Of a DNA stretch of 64,000 nucleotides, positions 8,667 through 17,994 are shown one piece after another. The stretch covers positions 1-64,000 of the forward strand of contig CAVQIP010000009.1 of NCBI GenBank assembly GCA_963712565.1, in the 5' to 3' direction. The position numbers and the translations under genes were made by a program. The notes under the pieces are model-generated. The model was given only the letters and a program-made list of their open reading frames with translations. It was not told the DNA's origin and made no database searches. Within the stretch, counting starts at the first letter, position 1; every line of letters begins with the position of its first letter. Origin of the DNA: VAZQ01 sp963712565 (GTDB lineage: Bacteria; Pseudomonadota; Alphaproteobacteria; Rhizobiales; Xanthobacteraceae).

Positions 8667-9074
8667 CTAAATGCGCTGCAGCGTGCACTCGGTCTCGACC
8701 GGGATCTTCGGATCAGCGCTTGGCACCGAGCGTCTCACGACGCGGACTTGCTTGTAGCCCTGTTTGTCGCATGAGACCTCGACGTCACTGGGATCGATTT
8801 CCTTGCCGAAGCCAGGCACTTTGTAGGTCCCCAACAGATCGGTGCGTGTAACGACTCCTCCGCGGTTCTTGACCCCCACGGTCACCTTGGCGTCCGGCAC
8901 GGTGGCACCGCTCGCGTCCCGCACGAACCCGAAATAGGACGGTCCTTCCTCTTCGCTGTTGTCGTCGTCATCGCCGAACCCGGCGCCGCCCGCCCACGCG
9001 GCGATCGACAGGACGCACGTTGCGGCGGCGACGGCAGCCGCAATCCGTCCGGGACGCCGAACCGGGAATTTCAT
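8667..9074 (-). CDS. exported carboxypeptidase regulatory-like domain protein
   Basis: A 135-residue protein with a signal peptide (basic KFPVRRPGR, hydrophobic AAAVAAATCVLSIAAWA), an acidic linker GFGDDDDNSEEEG, and one domain beginning SYFGFVRDASGATVPDAKVTV, followed by TRTDLLGTYKVPGFG. That sequence fits the beta-sandwich carboxypeptidase regulatory-like fold seen in surface and TonB-linked proteins. Two cysteines in the mature part (VSCDKQGY, ETECTLQRI) could form a disulfide. ATG 9074 follows GGAGGACTGG, a good ribosome site; the open frame extends to 9119. It sits between membrane and vWA genes of the same operon. Confidence 0.7.
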   Translation of the reverse strand: MKFPVRRPGRIAAAVAAATCVLSIAAWAGGAGFGDDDDNSEEEGPSYFGFVRDASGATVPDAKVTVGVKNRGGVVTRTDLLGTYKVPGFGKEIDPSDVEVSCDKQGYKQVRVVRRSVPSADPKIPVETECTLQRI

Positions 9075-9125
9075 CCAGTCCTCCATGGATCGCGCTGCGG
9101 CGTATCCCGCCAGCGACAAGATATC

Positions 9126-9647
9126 CTAGCGCGTAAAATAGGGAGTGAGGTAGTAGGTCAACACGCCGATCGCTCCAACGGGAACGACCAATATCCAGCC
9201 GGGCCACAGCCGCTGGGTCCATTTTGCGGGAGAGAACAGGCTGATTGCCGCCGCCACCACCAGCGCGGCAATCACCGACCACCACCGGTTCTTGAGGAAT
9301 TCAAGCTCGACGGCCGCGTTGTCGTAAATGACCAGCGCGAGCGTATACACGATCAGATAGGATACGGCGGCGGCTACGGCGAACGTGATCGCGCGTTGCA
9401 GCCACGGCTCCGGAATGATGGTGGCGGCCAGCGCCAGAACGAGTGCGCCGATCAGAGACGTCAGCATCCAGCCGTACCAATACATCGCCGGGCCGCGCCC
9501 TGGAGGCTGGTACAGGAAACCGAGCTCTCCGGTTACCGGATGGTAGGTGACGAGGGGGAGATTTACTTCCGTGCAGACCACGTAGATGGCTGCATAAACG
9601 ATGCCGAATACGATGGTAAATATGCCGATCTTGTTCGTTGCGGTCAT
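9126..9647 (-). CDS. conserved polytopic membrane protein, unknown function
   Basis: A 173-residue hydrophobic protein with about four or five predicted membrane helices: residues ~8-26 (GIFTIVFGIVYAAIYVVC), ~57-77, ~87-109, ~122-138, and ~148-166. The loop after helix 1 contains YHPVTGELGFLYQPPGRGPAMYWYGW, unusually rich in aromatic residues, Gly and Pro. I do not recognise a family. Its ATG overlaps the stop of the upstream membrane gene as ATGA, so the two are almost surely translated together and may form a complex. Confidence 0.75.
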   Translation of the reverse strand: MTATNKIGIFTIVFGIVYAAIYVVCTEVNLPLVTYHPVTGELGFLYQPPGRGPAMYWYGWMLTSLIGALVLALAATIIPEPWLQRAITFAVAAAVSYLIVYTLALVIYDNAAVELEFLKNRWWSVIAALVVAAAISLFSPAKWTQRLWPGWILVVPVGAIGVLTYYLTPYFTR

Positions 9648-10114
9648 GAGCCGAATCCCCGACCGTTATTGACGATGTGCCCGATCAAGAAGTTGGCCCA
9701 GATGAGGATCGCGAGCAACAGGGTCACCTGTTTGCGGGCGGCGGCGTAATCCGGCGACAGCGGCTGCTTCCAGAAATACCAATAGGCCGGAAGCAGAATC
9801 ATGCCGATCACGGCCAGGTGTTCCTTCACCTCGAAACCGCCGACGACCTTGAAGAACCGAAGTTGCTCGAGCGCAAGCCGGGAGGTGTAGCGATAGTGAG
9901 TGTAGATCCAGGCGCCGAGCACGAAGGTGAGCAGGTAGAGGACGATGATCGCCATGACATAGGAATGGCTCGGCACGGCGCGGAAGCGCGCGATGAAATT
10001 CCCGGCCGCCGCGCGTGCGGGCAGCCATAGCGCAACGGTCTGATGCGTGATCGCCCCGAGGAGCGCAATTGCCAATAGCCCGTGAATAATGAGCAGCGTG
10101 GTCCAGAAAAACAT
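9644..10114 (-). CDS. four-helix membrane protein with repeated histidines
   Basis: A 156-residue protein with four predicted membrane helices (about residues 4-22, 52-70, 100-115, 130-148). Histidines H11, H24, H50, H73, H99 and H146 lie in or next to helices, an arrangement that could bind haem b or metal, but no known haem signature was identified. A strong GGGGGAAGGCCT leader precedes ATG 10114. It is the first gene of the leftward operon that ends with the DUF1194 protein, and diverges from the sensor kinase at 10362 across 247 bases. Function is unknown. Confidence 0.75.
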   Translation of the reverse strand: MFFWTTLLIIHGLLAIALLGAITHQTVALWLPARAAAGNFIARFRAVPSHSYVMAIIVLYLLTFVLGAWIYTHYRYTSRLALEQLRFFKVVGGFEVKEHLAVIGMILLPAYWYFWKQPLSPDYAAARKQVTLLLAILIWANFLIGHIVNNGRGFGS

Positions 10115-10361
10115 AGGCCTTCCCCCTTCGTCCTGTAGACCCCCCGCGGCTCAATGTCTGCCGCCAGTAGCCCCGGCAGCGGTCCCGGTGGGGCGTCCTT
10201 ATCCTCTCTTCGTCGCTTCCGCGCGCGCACGCCATCATAGCTCGCTGGATTTTCGTCCGCAATTTTCGGAAGCCAATTCCGGGCTCCGGTCCGGTCGGGC
10301 CACATCTTGCAATGCCACAAATATTTATCGTCCCTGCGATCGAACTATGAAATGATATGGA

Positions 10362-12509
10362 ATGCATTCTGCTCGGCAATCAGCCATCCGACTGTTGCAG
10401 CTTATGATGGCCGCATCGGTGGTGTTGCCGGTCGTGCTTTTCGGATTCGCTTCTTGGCTGAGCTATCGTCATGAGCATGCCCTCGCCGATGACCGGATCG
10501 AGCGCTCGCTCGACATCCTTCATGAGCACACGCTCAAGGTCTTTCAAACGGTCCAGCGCGCCACCGCCGAGGTTGACGAAATCGTGCGCGGCATGTCGGA
10601 TGCCGATATCCGACGCGAGCAATTGCGCCTGCACGACCGTTTGAAGCGGATCGTCGACTCGCTCCCGCAGTTGCGCGCAATCTTCCTGATCGATCGCAAT
10701 GGCCATCCCCTCGTTTCCAGTCAGCTCGCACAGGTGCCCCCCGACTTCAATGTGAGCGATCGCGACTTTTTCACCGCGCATAAGGGCGGTGAGGTAGGGA
10801 CCTTTGTGAGCGCTGTGCTCATTCCACGCCTGACCGGGCTCGGCACGCCCTTCTTCGTTCTCTCCCGGCGTCGCCCATCGGCAGATGACTCGTTCAACGG
10901 CGTGGTCGCAGCCGCTGTCCTCCCGCGCTATTTCGAGGAGTTCTATGCGATCATCGGACGCAGCCCCGGCAGCCTCTATGCGCTGGTCCGTGCGGACGGT
11001 AAATTTCTCGCTCGTTATCCGGAGCGGCGCGGCGACCGGGAGGGACTGGAAGCGGGGAGCGGTCTGCACCGCGCGATCGCGCAGGGTTGGGAACGCGTGA
11101 TCCAAACGATTCCGCGATCCCAGATCGATGGGGTCGAGCGGCGGGTCGGCTATCGCAAGCTCGAGGGATTTCCGATCTACGTCGTCGCCGGCATCGACAG
11201 CTCGGCGATTCGGAGCGAATGGCTTTCGACCATGGCGAGCCATCTGATCTTCGGCTTGCCGGCGACGTTGCTGCTCCTGATCATCATCGGCGTCGCGTTG
11301 CGGCGCACGCGGCGGCTGCATGCCGAAGCGGAACGCCGCGAGGCCGCGGAGGCCGCGTTGCGGCAAGCCCAGCGTCTGGAGGCCATCGGACAACTGACGG
11401 GCGGCGTCGCACATGATTTCAACAATCTCCTGATGATCGTGAGCGGCAGCGTACAGCGTCTGCGGCGCGACCTGACCTCCGAAAAGCACACGCGCCTGCT
11501 CGACATGATCACGAACGCGACCAATCGCGGCGAAAGCCTCACGCGACAACTGCTCGCATTCTCTCGCCGGCAGATGCTCACCCCTTCCGTCATCGATCTC
11601 GCCGTCCGGCTTCCCGAGCTCAAGGAGATGCTGAACCGGTCGCTGCGCGGCGACATCACCACGCAGGTAGTGGTTTCCGACGAGCGCTGTGCGGTCAAGG
11701 TGGACCCGAGCGAGCTCGAATTGGCCTTGCTCAATCTCGCGGTGAACGCCCGCGATGCGATGCCGAACGGCGGAACGCTCAGCATTAGCGCCAAGCCGGT
11801 GGTGCTCAAGGGACGGCCGGCGGAAGAGGAACTGCAGGGCGAATTCGTCGCAATCCGTGTGGCCGATACCGGGAGCGGCATCCCCAACGATATCTTGCCC
11901 CACGTGTTCGAGCCGTTTTTCACGACGAAGGAGGTTGGCAAAGGCACGGGACTCGGGTTGAGCCAGGTCTACGGTTTCGCCAAGCAGTCCGGCGGCACCG
12001 CGACCATCACCAGCGCGGTCGGCCGCGGCACGGTGATCACCCTCTATCTGCCGCGTACGCAAGAATTGCCGACACCTTCGATCGCGCAGGCCGAGCCAGA
12101 GGCTGCGCCGGCACGTGCCGGCACCGTGCTGGTGGTCGAAGACAATCCGGAAGTCGCCGAGGTCGCCACTGCCTATTTCCAGCAACTCGGCTACATGGTG
12201 AAACAGGTTGCCAACGCCCATGAAGCGCTGGAATTGCTCGGCAACGATCCGAAGATCGATCTCGTTTTCTCCGATATTCTCATGCCGGGCGGCATGAACG
12301 GCCTCGAACTCGGGCACGCCATCCGCCGGCGCTATCCGGCAATGCCGGTGCTGCTGGCAACCGGCTACAGCGACAGCGCCCGCGACGCGGTCCAACAAGG
12401 CTTCGTCGTATTGCAGAAGCCCTTCGATCGCGCCGCGCTTGAACAGGGGGTGGGCGACGCGCAGAGATCGGCGGCCGAGCAAAAGCCTGCGCAGAGCGTG
12501 ATGGGGTAG
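10362..12509 (+). CDS. hybrid sensor histidine kinase / response regulator
   Basis: A 715-residue membrane sensor. Helix 1 is near residues 10-30 (LMMAASVVLPVVLFGFASWL), followed by a periplasmic domain of about 250 residues of Cache/PAS type (RNGHPLVSSQL, FNVSDRDFF), then helix 2 near 288-312 (LIFGLPATLLLLIIIGVAL). The DHp domain has GGVAHDFNNLLMIVSG with the phosphoacceptor His. The ATP-binding part has NLAVNARDAMPNGG, FEPFFTTKEVGKGTGLGLSQV. A C-terminal receiver starts VLVVEDNPEVAEV and has FSDILMPGG with the phosphorylatable Asp. The target regulator is not evident. It is divergent from the envelope operon at 7904-10114. Confidence 0.95.
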   Translation: MHSARQSAIRLLQLMMAASVVLPVVLFGFASWLSYRHEHALADDRIERSLDILHEHTLKVFQTVQRATAEVDEIVRGMSDADIRREQLRLHDRLKRIVDSLPQLRAIFLIDRNGHPLVSSQLAQVPPDFNVSDRDFFTAHKGGEVGTFVSAVLIPRLTGLGTPFFVLSRRRPSADDSFNGVVAAAVLPRYFEEFYAIIGRSPGSLYALVRADGKFLARYPERRGDREGLEAGSGLHRAIAQGWERVIQTIPRSQIDGVERRVGYRKLEGFPIYVVAGIDSSAIRSEWLSTMASHLIFGLPATLLLLIIIGVALRRTRRLHAEAERREAAEAALRQAQRLEAIGQLTGGVAHDFNNLLMIVSGSVQRLRRDLTSEKHTRLLDMITNATNRGESLTRQLLAFSRRQMLTPSVIDLAVRLPELKEMLNRSLRGDITTQVVVSDERCAVKVDPSELELALLNLAVNARDAMPNGGTLSISAKPVVLKGRPAEEELQGEFVAIRVADTGSGIPNDILPHVFEPFFTTKEVGKGTGLGLSQVYGFAKQSGGTATITSAVGRGTVITLYLPRTQELPTPSIAQAEPEAAPARAGTVLVVEDNPEVAEVATAYFQQLGYMVKQVANAHEALELLGNDPKIDLVFSDILMPGGMNGLELGHAIRRRYPAMPVLLATGYSDSARDAVQQGFVVLQKPFDRAALEQGVGDAQRSAAEQKPAQSVMG

Positions 12510-12901
12510 GGCGCAAGACAGTGCGACCCGACGCAACCCATCGCGTCCCCGCGAAATGAGGCTCGAGATGTATCGGCGAGGCGCGTGCTTGGAACTTTCC
12601 TGCTCGGTCTCGCGATATCGTTCGCAGCGATGTCGTTCGCAGCGAGCCAACCTTGTCGTTCACGCGACGAGCGTGCTGATTCCAATTATCCGGTCTGATC
12701 TGCGCTGAAGGCCCGCTCCATGCGGCGCGCGATCGGTGCAATTTTTCCTGCATCGCCGCTCCCGCGATGCAACGGCGGTGCGCTTCGCGTGCGCGCTGTG
12801 TGATTTTTGCAACGCTCGGGAATTCTTTTAAAGCGGCCACAGTAAGGCGCGACTTTTCTGTTGGTATGTCGCGAATTTACTACAAATGGGATGGGGGTGT
12901 C
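12510..12901. other. 392-base intergenic region with a short tandem repeat
   Basis: No credible coding sequence was seen on either strand. Positions 12618-12630 and 12633-12645 hold two perfect 13-base copies of TCGTTCGCAGCGA separated by TG. The right part (about 12800-12890) is less GC-rich and may hold the promoter of the ribbon-helix-helix gene, but no clear -35/-10 pair can be assigned. Confidence 0.5.
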
Positions 12902-13186
12902 ATGAAATCTCCGGTCGTCAAGCGCTCTATCGTCGTTGCTGGTCACAAGACCAGTGTGAGTCTCGAGGATGCATTCTGGAATGGGCTCAAGGAGATCGCC
13001 GGCAGGCGCCATATGACATTGTCGGACTTGGTGGCCGCGATCGATTCCCAGCGGCAACAAGGCAATCTGTCATCCGCGCTTCGGTTGTTTGTGCTCGACT
13101 TCTATCGCACGCAGCTTTCCGACTTCAAGGAGGGACGCGACGGTACCCACGGGATGATCGGCGGCAGTGCGCCCGCCTTTTCCTGA
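12902..13186 (+). CDS. ribbon-helix-helix domain protein
   Basis: A 94-residue protein matching the RHH_4 type. VVKRSIVVAGHKTSVSLEDAFWNGLKEIAGRRHMTLSDLVAAID gives the expected beta strand (HKTSVSLE), helix A (AFWNGLKEIAGRR) and helix B (TLSDLVAAID), and LSSALRLFVLDFYR follows. Such proteins are dimeric DNA-binding factors, though rhizobial members of this subfamily have few known targets. ATG 12902 follows GGGATGGGGGTGTC; an in-frame ATG at 12866 would add 12 residues. No operon partner is visible. Confidence 0.85.
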   Translation: MKSPVVKRSIVVAGHKTSVSLEDAFWNGLKEIAGRRHMTLSDLVAAIDSQRQQGNLSSALRLFVLDFYRTQLSDFKEGRDGTHGMIGGSAPAFS

Positions 13187-13409
13187 GTGGGTTCGATGTA
13201 GCAAAGCTTGCCCGGGATACGCGCTCGGGGCCGGTCACCGGTAGCTCCTGCTCGATCTTCATGATCTTGCGGCCGGCGGTCGATCATTGCCTTCGCGTGC
13301 CGGCCTGCGCCGACGCGCGCGGAAAGCACTATCGAATTCGACGTCCGCCTTCCGATCCGTCGACGAGCGCCCACGCGGGCGCCGCGGGCCGTCGGGACGA
13401 GCGATGCCC

Positions 13410-14396
13410 TTATCCCCCGATCTGCGGGATCTTGGCGTCGGTGATCACCTTCTTCCACTTGGCGATATCGGTCTTGATGTAGGCGGCGAACTCAGCCGGC
13501 GACATTCCGCTCGGTTCAAGGCCGATCGCGAGCATCTTATCCTTCACGTCGGGCAGGCCGACGATCCGGGCAATCTCCGTCTGCAGCAAGTCGACGATCG
13601 GCTTCGGCGTGCCGGCTGGCACTAGCACACCCTGCATTGTCTCTGCCTCTTGGTCCTTGATTCCGGCCTCTTCAAGGGTGGGCACGTCGGGCAGCGCGGG
13701 GGAGCGGGTCTTGGCCGTGATCCCGAGTGCGCGCAGCCTGCCCTCCTTCACCAGCGGCGTGGCCGGAGGGATCGCCTGAAAGCATATCGGGGTATGACCG
13801 GCCACGACGGACTGGATCGACGGGGCACCGCCCGGGAACGGCGCGAGCGCGAAATCGAGCCCGAAGGTCAGCTTGAATAGTTCGCTCGAAAGGTGCGGCG
13901 TCGTGCCGATGCCGGGGGAGGCGAAGGTGTATTTGCCGGGATTGGCCTTGAGCAGCGCGACCAGCTCCTTCACCGACTTCGCCGGGATGCTGGGATGCAC
14001 GAACAGTCCATTGGGGGAACCGGCCGCCTTAGTGACCGGCGCGAAATCCTTGTCCGGATCGTAGGGCGCTTTGGCGTAGAGGCTCGGATTGACGGTGTAG
14101 CTCGACGACGCGATCAGGATCGTGTAGCCGTCGGCCGGTGCGCGCGCCGCTGTGCCCATGCCGAGATTGCCGCCGGCTCCCGACATGTTCTCGATGTAGA
14201 ACTGCTGTCCTAACCGTTCCGACAGCTTCTGACTGATGAGCCGTGCCGCCACGTCGGTCGGCCCGCCGGCTGGGAACGGCACGATGATCTTGACCGGCCG
14301 ATTGGGATATCCCGGGCTCTGCGCATGGCCGACCGCGGCAAACAGGAGCACTGCGCCGCATGCCAGCACCCGGATGACGTCGCTTGCAACTTTCAT
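13410..14396 (-). CDS. Bug-family tripartite tricarboxylate transporter substrate-binding protein
   Basis: A 328-residue periplasmic receptor of the TctC/Bug family. The signal peptide (VLACGAVLLFAAVGHAQ) ends near residue 26. PNRPVKIIVPFPAGGPTDVAAR, IENMSGAGGNLGMGTAARAPADGYTIL, YDPDKDFAPVT, GIGTTPHLSSELFK and SPALPDVPTLEEAGI are family hallmarks; the first segments line the carboxylate-binding cleft. ATG 14396 is chosen because it starts the signal peptide; the frame is open to 14573. No TctA or TctB gene is adjacent, so it is an orphan receptor. Ligand is unknown, typically a small carboxylate. Confidence 0.93.
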   Translation of the reverse strand: MKVASDVIRVLACGAVLLFAAVGHAQSPGYPNRPVKIIVPFPAGGPTDVAARLISQKLSERLGQQFYIENMSGAGGNLGMGTAARAPADGYTILIASSSYTVNPSLYAKAPYDPDKDFAPVTKAAGSPNGLFVHPSIPAKSVKELVALLKANPGKYTFASPGIGTTPHLSSELFKLTFGLDFALAPFPGGAPSIQSVVAGHTPICFQAIPPATPLVKEGRLRALGITAKTRSPALPDVPTLEEAGIKDQEAETMQGVLVPAGTPKPIVDLLQTEIARIVGLPDVKDKMLAIGLEPSGMSPAEFAAYIKTDIAKWKKVITDAKIPQIGG

Positions 14397-15628
14397 GATT
14401 CCGTCCCTGTTGTTTCGTCCAACCTCGATCGCCGCGCCGCTCGAAGCAGGATAATCGAGTCCCGCCGGTTTTGTCGCCGGGCTCTCAGACAGCAAGAGCC
14501 GGCTCTCGGCCGCATGGGACGAAACAGTATCTGAATTTCGCGGGCGGCACCCCGTTAAAAGCCGCGTGACCAAAAGGAAAGGCGGTCATCTTGCCGCACG
14601 CGGCCGAACCGGAGAGACAAGCCGGCGCATCCTCCTTCCGATCGCGCCAACCCGCATCGCTTGCGCCTTTGCGGCCTGCGATAAGGTCGGTAAGGGATCG
14701 GCGATGGCCGCCCGGAGACATCCTCGCATTGAGCCGCATTCGCAGCGGCAAAGCGGCGCAGTGCGTTCAGAAGAGACGCCGGACGCCCACGCGAGGGCTC
14801 ATTGGAGGGACGGGTCTGAGGGCTCTCAACATGGCCTCGTTTGCGCGCCGGAACTGTCATATCCGGGGGTGCACGTTGTCCGCTGCTGCTGCGGGCTTTC
14901 CATCTTAGCCTCGCGACCAACCTTGTTTATTGCGCTCGGTCGAGGCGCCGCTGCGGTTGCCGTCTCAGGCTCCGGCGGCCGGGTCGATCGACCGGTTGTT
15001 TCCAATTCGGGCTCGATCAGAGCAGCCGGGACGACCGCTTCCGCCCCGTTGCGGAAATGTGGGATGTAAGTCACCACCGTTCCCGGGGGAGATTGGTAGG
15101 CCGCCAGACCTGGATTGGGAAAGCGGGAGGGCTGCAGAAGGGCATATAAGCCAAGGGCGAAGCATCCTCCTACCGCGCAATAGAGAGTAAGATGAATGCC
15201 GAGTTAATCAGGGGCCGCGGCGGGGATGCGCGACGGTCGCGCACGCCTGCCTGGTGAGCGATTCGCTGGTCGCGGGCGTGCGAGCAGGCTGGCCGCTGCG
15301 GCGCCAGGACGCGGATTTGCCCGGGACACCGGCTTGGTCGGACCCGCAGCGGCGCCAGGAGTCTCCCGCTGGATGTGGGCTGGTGACGGAACAAGTTGCG
15401 TTGAAAGTACGTTATTTCGGCGTATTTAATACGACCCCCGCTACGTCTCGATGGTGCGGACTCTGGGGGGCTCCTCTCGCAATCTTGCTCGCGCATTGGA
15501 CTGTTCCTTCGGGCCACGCACCGGACGAATTCGCCGCTGGGATGGCAAAGCAAGGGCTGATCGGTTCCGAAAATCCAGTCCGGAGAATATTCTTACCGTA
15601 TCCAATTCTAGCCTCGGGAGGGGAGCGA
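14397..15628. other. 1.2 kb region without a recognisable gene, including the folE leader
   Basis: Open frames here lack family similarity and look like GC-driven chance frames. A 12-base perfect palindrome (AGAGCCGGCTCT) lies at 14495-14506. A candidate promoter at 15400-15427 would leave a folE leader of nearly 200 bases. I could not identify a tRNA, known riboswitch or mobile-element remnant by eye. Confidence 0.5.
15400..15427 (+). promoter_or_regulatory. candidate housekeeping promoter upstream of folE
   Basis: TTGAAA (15400-15405) and TATTTA (15422-15427) are separated by 16 bases in a locally AT-rich patch within otherwise GC-rich DNA. They lie about 200 bases before the folE start. 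Assignment is by eye only. Confidence 0.35.
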
Positions 15629-16294
15629 ATGGACAAGGTCGTGAATCTCAATGATCGTCCCAAAGGACGATCACCCGGTCGTGCGGCCCCGGCTGTTGAT
15701 CGACCGCCGCGTTCGGTAGCCGAAGACGCCGTGCGCACGCTTATTCGTTGGGCCGGCGACGATCCCGACCGGGAAGGATTGGTCGGTACTCCGGCTCGCG
15801 TCGTTCGTGCCTACGAAGAGTGGTTTGCGGGGTACTTTGAGAATCCCCGTGAGTATTTGAAGCGGACCTTCGAAGAAGTTGGCGGCTACGACGAGATCGT
15901 GCTGTTGCGCGACATCCGCTTCGAATCACACTGCGAGCATCACATGGCCCCGATCATCGGCCGTGTTCATATCGGCTATCTTCCGCGCGATCGAGTTGTG
16001 GGAATCTCAAAGCTCGTTCGCCTCATTGAGGTCTATGCAAAACGGCTTCAAGTGCAGGAGAAAATGACCGCAGAGATAGCTGGATGTCTGAACAGCGTGC
16101 TGAAGCCGTTTGGGGTCGGCGTGGTGGTCGAGGCGGCGCATGAATGCATGACGACCAGGGGTGTGCACAAATCGGACGTGACGATGGTCACCAGCTGCAT
16201 GCTCGGGATATTCCGAACGCAGGCAGAAACCCGTCAGGAATTTCTCGCCGCGATCAACCTGCGAGGGGGAGCTCGCGGGGACACCGGCTCTTGA
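15629..16294 (+). CDS. folE: GTP cyclohydrolase I FolE
   Basis: FolE converts GTP to 7,8-dihydroneopterin triphosphate, the first step of folate (and pterin) synthesis. The 221-residue product shows DDPDREGLVGTPARVVRAYEEWF, FESHCEHHMAPIIGRVHIGY with the zinc-binding Cys and catalytic His residues, QVQEKMTAEIA, and ECMTTRGVHKSD with the second conserved zinc Cys. ATG 15629 is preceded by GGGAGGGGAGCGA, a strong ribosome site; upstream in-frame sequence to 15254 is not family-like. It is followed 69 bases later by a Rieske-FAD oxidoreductase on the same strand. Confidence 0.95.
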   Translation: MDKVVNLNDRPKGRSPGRAAPAVDRPPRSVAEDAVRTLIRWAGDDPDREGLVGTPARVVRAYEEWFAGYFENPREYLKRTFEEVGGYDEIVLLRDIRFESHCEHHMAPIIGRVHIGYLPRDRVVGISKLVRLIEVYAKRLQVQEKMTAEIAGCLNSVLKPFGVGVVVEAAHECMTTRGVHKSDVTMVTSCMLGIFRTQAETRQEFLAAINLRGGARGDTGS

Positions 16295-16363
16295 GATCGT
16301 AGCTGCAACAGTCTCTCTCGACCGCCAAGCAATTTCGATTGAAAAGCACCGGAGTTGGAGAGA

Positions 16364-17896
16364 ATGGCTCAAGACCAGTCGAAGGCCAGCGGGCCCGATT
16401 TGGCGCAGGGAATTTCCCTCGCCCTACTTGCTGATGGTGGCAGGCTCGCTGGTCATGTCGGCGACGAGGACGTGTTATTGGTTCGGCGAGGGAGCACTGT
16501 GTTTGCCGTCGGTGCTCACTGCACGCATTATCATGGGCCGCTCGCCGAGGGGCTTGTGGTCGATGATACGGTCAGGTGTCCCTGGCATCACGCCTGCTTC
16601 GACCTGCATACCGGGCAGGCGCTGCGTGCGCCCGCATTCGACGCACTTGCGTGTTGGACGGTCGAACAGCGAGATGGAAAGATTTTCGTGCAAACTAAGA
16701 AAGCGATTCCAAAGCCTCGGCGGCGCGAGGCAAGGGCCGCGCTGCCGCAAAAAATCGTCATCATTGGTGGCGGAGCAGCCGGCTTCGCGGCGTGCGAGAT
16801 GCTGCGGCGTGAGCAATACGAAGGAGACATTATCGTCTTGAGCAATGATGATGCAGCACCTGTTGATCGGCCGAATCTGTCTAAGGACTATCTTGCCGGC
16901 AGTGCGCCCGAAGATTGGGTGCCGTTGCGTCCGGACAATTTCTATGCCGAGAACAATATTGATCTCCGGCTTCGCACGAATGTCGTCGGCATGGATGCGC
17001 GCACGCGCGAGGTCTTGCTCGCCGGCGGGGGCAAGGTGTCCTATGACCGGCTGCTGCTCGCGACCGGCGCCGAGCCGGTTCGTCTGGCGATCCCCGGCGC
17101 CGACGCGCCGCACGTGCACACCTTGCGCACGCTTGCCGATTCCAGAGCGATCATCGCGCGCGCCAAAACGTCGCGCCGGGCTGTTGTGCTGGGTGCGAGC
17201 TTCATCGGGCTAGAAGTCGCTGCGTCGCTGCGCGCCCGCGACATCGAGGTTCATGTCGTAGCGCCTGAAAAGCGGCCGATGGAACGCATCCTGGGTCCGC
17301 AGATGGGCGACTTCGTGCGCGCGCTCCACGAGGAACATGGGGTGCGGTTCCATCTTGGAGATACCGCCAGCGCCATCGACGGCAAGCGGGTGATGCTGAA
17401 AGCGGGCGGGGCGCTCGATGCCGACATGGTGGTTGTCGGTATCGGGGTGCGCCCGCGTACTGCGCTTGCCGAAACGGCTGGACTTGCGCTCGACCGAGGC
17501 GTCGCGGTGAATGCGTACCTGGAAACCAGCGCCCCGGGAATCTTCGCCGCTGGCGACATCGCCCGCTGGCCTGATTCCCATAGCGGAGAGAGCATTCGCG
17601 TCGAGCATTGGGTCGTTGCCGAGCGCCAGGGGCAGACCGCCGCGCTGAATATGCTAGGCCGGGGAGCGAAATTCACTGCTGTTCCGTTCTTCTGGAGCCA
17701 ACACTACGACGTCCCGATCAACTATGTCGGTCACGCCGAGAGTTGGGACGAATTGACGATCGACGGCGACATCTCGGCAAGGAATTGCCTCCTGCGCTAT
17801 CAGCGCGCCGGGCGAGTGCTCGCAGTCGCCTCGATCTATCGCGACGTCGACAATCTTGAGGCTGAAGTGGCAATGGAGCGAGACGTGGCGGCCTAG
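16364..17896 (+). CDS. Rieske [2Fe-2S]-FAD/NAD(P) oxidoreductase (AIF-like fusion)
   Basis: A 510-residue fusion protein. The N-terminal Rieske domain (to about residue 105) has AHCTHYHGPLAEG and RCPWHHACFDL, giving ligands C53/H55 and C72/H75. The rest is a pyridine nucleotide-disulfide oxidoreductase: IVIIGGGAAGFAACEML binds FAD, RAVVLGASFIGLEVAASLRA binds NAD(P)H, and IFAAGDIARWPD is the second FAD motif. Such enzymes pass electrons from NAD(P)H to ferredoxin-like partners, but the physiological partner here is unknown. ATG 16364 is preferred over the upstream TTG at 16355. Confidence 0.93.
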   Translation: MAQDQSKASGPDLAQGISLALLADGGRLAGHVGDEDVLLVRRGSTVFAVGAHCTHYHGPLAEGLVVDDTVRCPWHHACFDLHTGQALRAPAFDALACWTVEQRDGKIFVQTKKAIPKPRRREARAALPQKIVIIGGGAAGFAACEMLRREQYEGDIIVLSNDDAAPVDRPNLSKDYLAGSAPEDWVPLRPDNFYAENNIDLRLRTNVVGMDARTREVLLAGGGKVSYDRLLLATGAEPVRLAIPGADAPHVHTLRTLADSRAIIARAKTSRRAVVLGASFIGLEVAASLRARDIEVHVVAPEKRPMERILGPQMGDFVRALHEEHGVRFHLGDTASAIDGKRVMLKAGGALDADMVVVGIGVRPRTALAETAGLALDRGVAVNAYLETSAPGIFAAGDIARWPDSHSGESIRVEHWVVAERQGQTAALNMLGRGAKFTAVPFFWSQHYDVPINYVGHAESWDELTIDGDISARNCLLRYQRAGRVLAVASIYRDVDNLEAEVAMERDVAA

Positions 17897-17994
17897 AGAC
17901 CCTGGATCGCCTCGCATCTAGCGTCGAACAAATGTGTCCAGAGCGCCCGACCGATGCGCGGGCGGATCATGGATTGCGCCGCATTCCATCGAGC

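Noticed and set aside
12618..12645. Two 13-base direct repeats as a possible operator or iteron array
   Set aside because: Only two copies spaced by two bases, far from a gene start, with no further units; likely a chance local duplication.
10380..12650. A 756-codon open frame antisense to the hybrid sensor kinase
   Set aside because: It has no recognisable domain, and the plus-strand kinase is complete with all catalytic motifs; long antisense frames are common in GC-rich DNA.
14566..15077. Candidate genes in the open frames upstream of folE
   Set aside because: Several frames overlap on both strands, none has a ribosome site with a recognisable product, and the compositions look like chance frames.
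15254..15628. An N-terminal extension of FolE starting at 15254
   Set aside because: The extension is unlike any FolE, while ATG 15629 has a strong ribosome-binding site and gives a normal-length enzyme.
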